Below, in pieces: positions 62,978-64,000 of a DNA stretch of 64,000 bases. The number at the start of each line of letters is the position of its first letter. Position 1 is the first letter of the stretch. Under the pieces are notes generated by a model. The model did no database searches and was not told the DNA's origin. It saw only the letters and a list, made by a program, of their open reading frames with translations. A program made the translations under genes and the position numbers. This stretch comes from Shinella sp. CPCC 101442. GTDB lineage: Bacteria > Pseudomonadota > Alphaproteobacteria > Rhizobiales > Rhizobiaceae. The stretch is taken from the NCBI RefSeq assembly GCF_024704725.1, contig NZ_JALIQS010000004.1, forward strand, positions 248,001 to 312,000. The letters are read 5' to 3'.

Positions 62978-63785
62978 TCGGCCTCGCTATGGTTAACGTG
63001 CACGGCTCGATCGTGTCAAAAGGGTGACGAAGAAAACTCTTTAAATTCAGTTACTTGCGAGAGGTTATCCCGTCCTGTGGTCCCTTTCGTAGCGGGAGTT
63101 TGACAGCAATTTGAGTCAAGCGAATTTTTATTTTTTTCGTTTTTGGAGTGCTGCGAAACCCACCCGAAAACAAAGCCATTGATTCCTAACGGATTCTATT
63201 GGGAGAGAGGCTTTCCGAGTCAAAAACGCTTCTCCGAGTCAACGCCCGCCCCTTAATTTTGCGTAAAATTCGTGATTGATCTTGGGGCATGATCCTGCCT
63301 AAATGCTTTCCACAGGGGGCGCGGACAAAGCCTAAAAATGATCGCCGGAAAGACTGTCTCACAAGGCAGCGGTGGTTGTTTTGCCCCCTGGAACGGAGCG
63401 GCCCACGCTTCGTAAAATCATCCAACCGGCAAAGCTTGCCCCAGGTGCCCTGGCACTCTGGAAGAGGCTTTTTGTGACTTTGGTTGCGCCGGATGAAAGC
63501 CGCGAGGACGGCCGGATGAACGCGGGCATGCCGGCCGGACGCTCAACGAGGGAGCGGATGGCATGGCTCACAAACGGACCGACAAGGATCGGGCATGATG
63601 CCGGATCTTTCGAGGGCCGACTTGTGTTTGGGAACAAGGGGCAGTGCCGAAGGTAGGGGGTCGGCGCAGCCCGGGACACCGGAACTCGTCCGTGCGATTG
63701 GCTCGACACGGAAGGGGGATGGCAAACATGGAAGGCGTCGGCAGGACTGCCGGCGTGGCGAAGAAGCATGAAAGAAGGCGGCAAG
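62978..63785 (+). other. Long gene-free leader of dnaA with clustered GANTC sites
   Basis: About 800 bp without a credible gene. An AT-rich tract (63117-63150) follows TTGACA at 63100-63105, a possible -35 with no good -10. Five GANTC sites, the recognition site of the cell-cycle methylase CcrM, lie within 128 bp: 63113, 63181, 63192, 63217 and 63236. The last two sit in a direct repeat CCGAGTCAA. A CTTTCCACA at 63305-63313 differs from a DnaA box at two positions. This is a dnaA control region; it is not shown to be oriC. Confidence 0.6.
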
Positions 63786-64000
63786 ATGCAGATGAATACG
63801 GCCAGGACGACTGGTGCATTCGCGAACGGGGAAAATGCACTCAAGGCGCTTCCGAAAGAAGAAGTGCAGGCGGCGGGGGCCTCATCCGATATGAAGCAGG
63901 ACGCGATTTTCGAACGGGTCAGCACGCGCCTCAAGGCGCAGGTCGGGCCGGACGTCTTCGCAAGCTGGTTCGGTCGGCTGAAGATCCATTCCGTCTCCAA
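63786..64000 (+). CDS. dnaA: Chromosomal replication initiator DnaA, N-terminal part
   Basis: The first 71 residues of DnaA run off the right edge. Domain I is clear from about residue 37: DAIFERVSTRLKAQVGPDVF then ASWFGRLKIHSVS, the helicase-loading domain. In-frame ATGs at 63768, 63786 and 63792 precede an extra low-complexity stretch of about 35 residues. I chose 63786 (MQMNTARTTGAF), which resembles rhizobial DnaA starts; an ATG at 63891 just before domain I is another possibility. Confidence 0.9.
   Translation, partial: MQMNTARTTGAFANGENALKALPKEEVQAAGASSDMKQDAIFERVSTRLKAQVGPDVFASWFGRLKIHSVS

Noticed and set aside
63305-63313. CTTTCCACA as a DnaA box and the leader as oriC
   Set aside because: It has two mismatches to TTATCCACA and no cluster of boxes is seen; in related Rhizobiales the origin is placed near hemE, not dnaA.
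63372-63656. A 94-codon frame in the dnaA leader, and a minus-strand frame from 64000
   Set aside because: Neither has recognisable domains or a good ribosome site; the minus frame would run antisense through dnaA.
1-64000. CRISPR array, prophage, insertion sequence, tRNA or rRNA
   Set aside because: No regularly spaced repeats, transposase or integrase frames, or tRNA/rRNA-like sequences were found on reading either strand; a covariance-model scan was not possible.

Overview
The window looks like ordinary chromosome of an alphaproteobacterium of the Rhizobiaceae (Rhizobium/Ensifer/Agrobacterium/Shinella-like). The evidence is high GC with third-position GC bias, the gene neighbourhood dnaA-rpsT-enoyl-CoA hydratase-mutM / ubiE-ubiB-coaBC, a PmtA-type phosphatidylethanolamine methyltransferase, dnaN next to rsmI-yraN, and imelysin/di-haem iron genes. 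The genus cannot be fixed from the sequence alone. I see no rRNA, tRNA, CRISPR array, prophage or intact insertion sequence. All genes are called from translated motifs and start context; no database search was run.

Layout. 0-8.7 kb: the 3' end of a Gfo/Idh/MocA oxidoreductase, an ArsC-like reductase, a YitT membrane protein, an aromatic aminotransferase divergent from an Lrp/AsnC regulator across a 27-bp palindrome, an EEP hydrolase facing cardiolipin synthase, an AstE-like zinc deacylase, Ogt, and an ECF41 sigma factor with its carboxymuconolactone-decarboxylase partner. The partner carries a textbook ECF41 promoter. 8.7-12 kb: guaA, mtnN, a hotdog thioesterase and tspO. 12-17.3 kb: a tightly packed operon of two imelysin-family proteins, a di-haem oxidase-like protein and a DUF1513 protein, probably for periplasmic iron handling, with a candidate Irr-like box upstream. 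17.3-28.3 kb: RNA methyltransferase, RlpA-like protein, SDR, queG, GST, uppP, NDUFA9-like protein, pyrF, histidine phosphatase-like protein, pmtA and dnaN.

28.4-40.5 kb: rsmI-yraN and gshB-comM, separated by an 8-kb block. The block holds a Pho-box-preceded ugpBAEC operon with an EEP hydrolase, a cupin, an outer-membrane protein and an exported linear-amide hydrolase. 40.6-53.2 kb: VOC protein, cysK, three LysE-type exporters, GNAT, dut, prfC, a TPP riboswitch controlling thiD, AraC regulator, GFA, pirin, class II amidotransferase and coaBC. Three copies of a dispersed CTAG-ended element sit at 3' gene ends here and supply stop codons. 53.2-64 kb: a small secreted protein, a potassium-channel-like protein with a C-terminal zinc ribbon, a 1207-residue FecR-TPR-beta-barrel protein, ubiB, ubiE, mutM, an enoyl-CoA hydratase, rpsT, a long AT-rich dnaA leader with five clustered GANTC sites, and the 5' end of dnaA.

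The less ordinary items are the FecR-TPR-barrel protein, the repeat elements that provide stop codons, the ECF41 module with its promoter, the imelysin/di-haem operon, and the methylation-site cluster before dnaA. Nothing amounts to a clearly new system. The FecR-TPR-barrel protein is the best candidate for an uncharacterised function.
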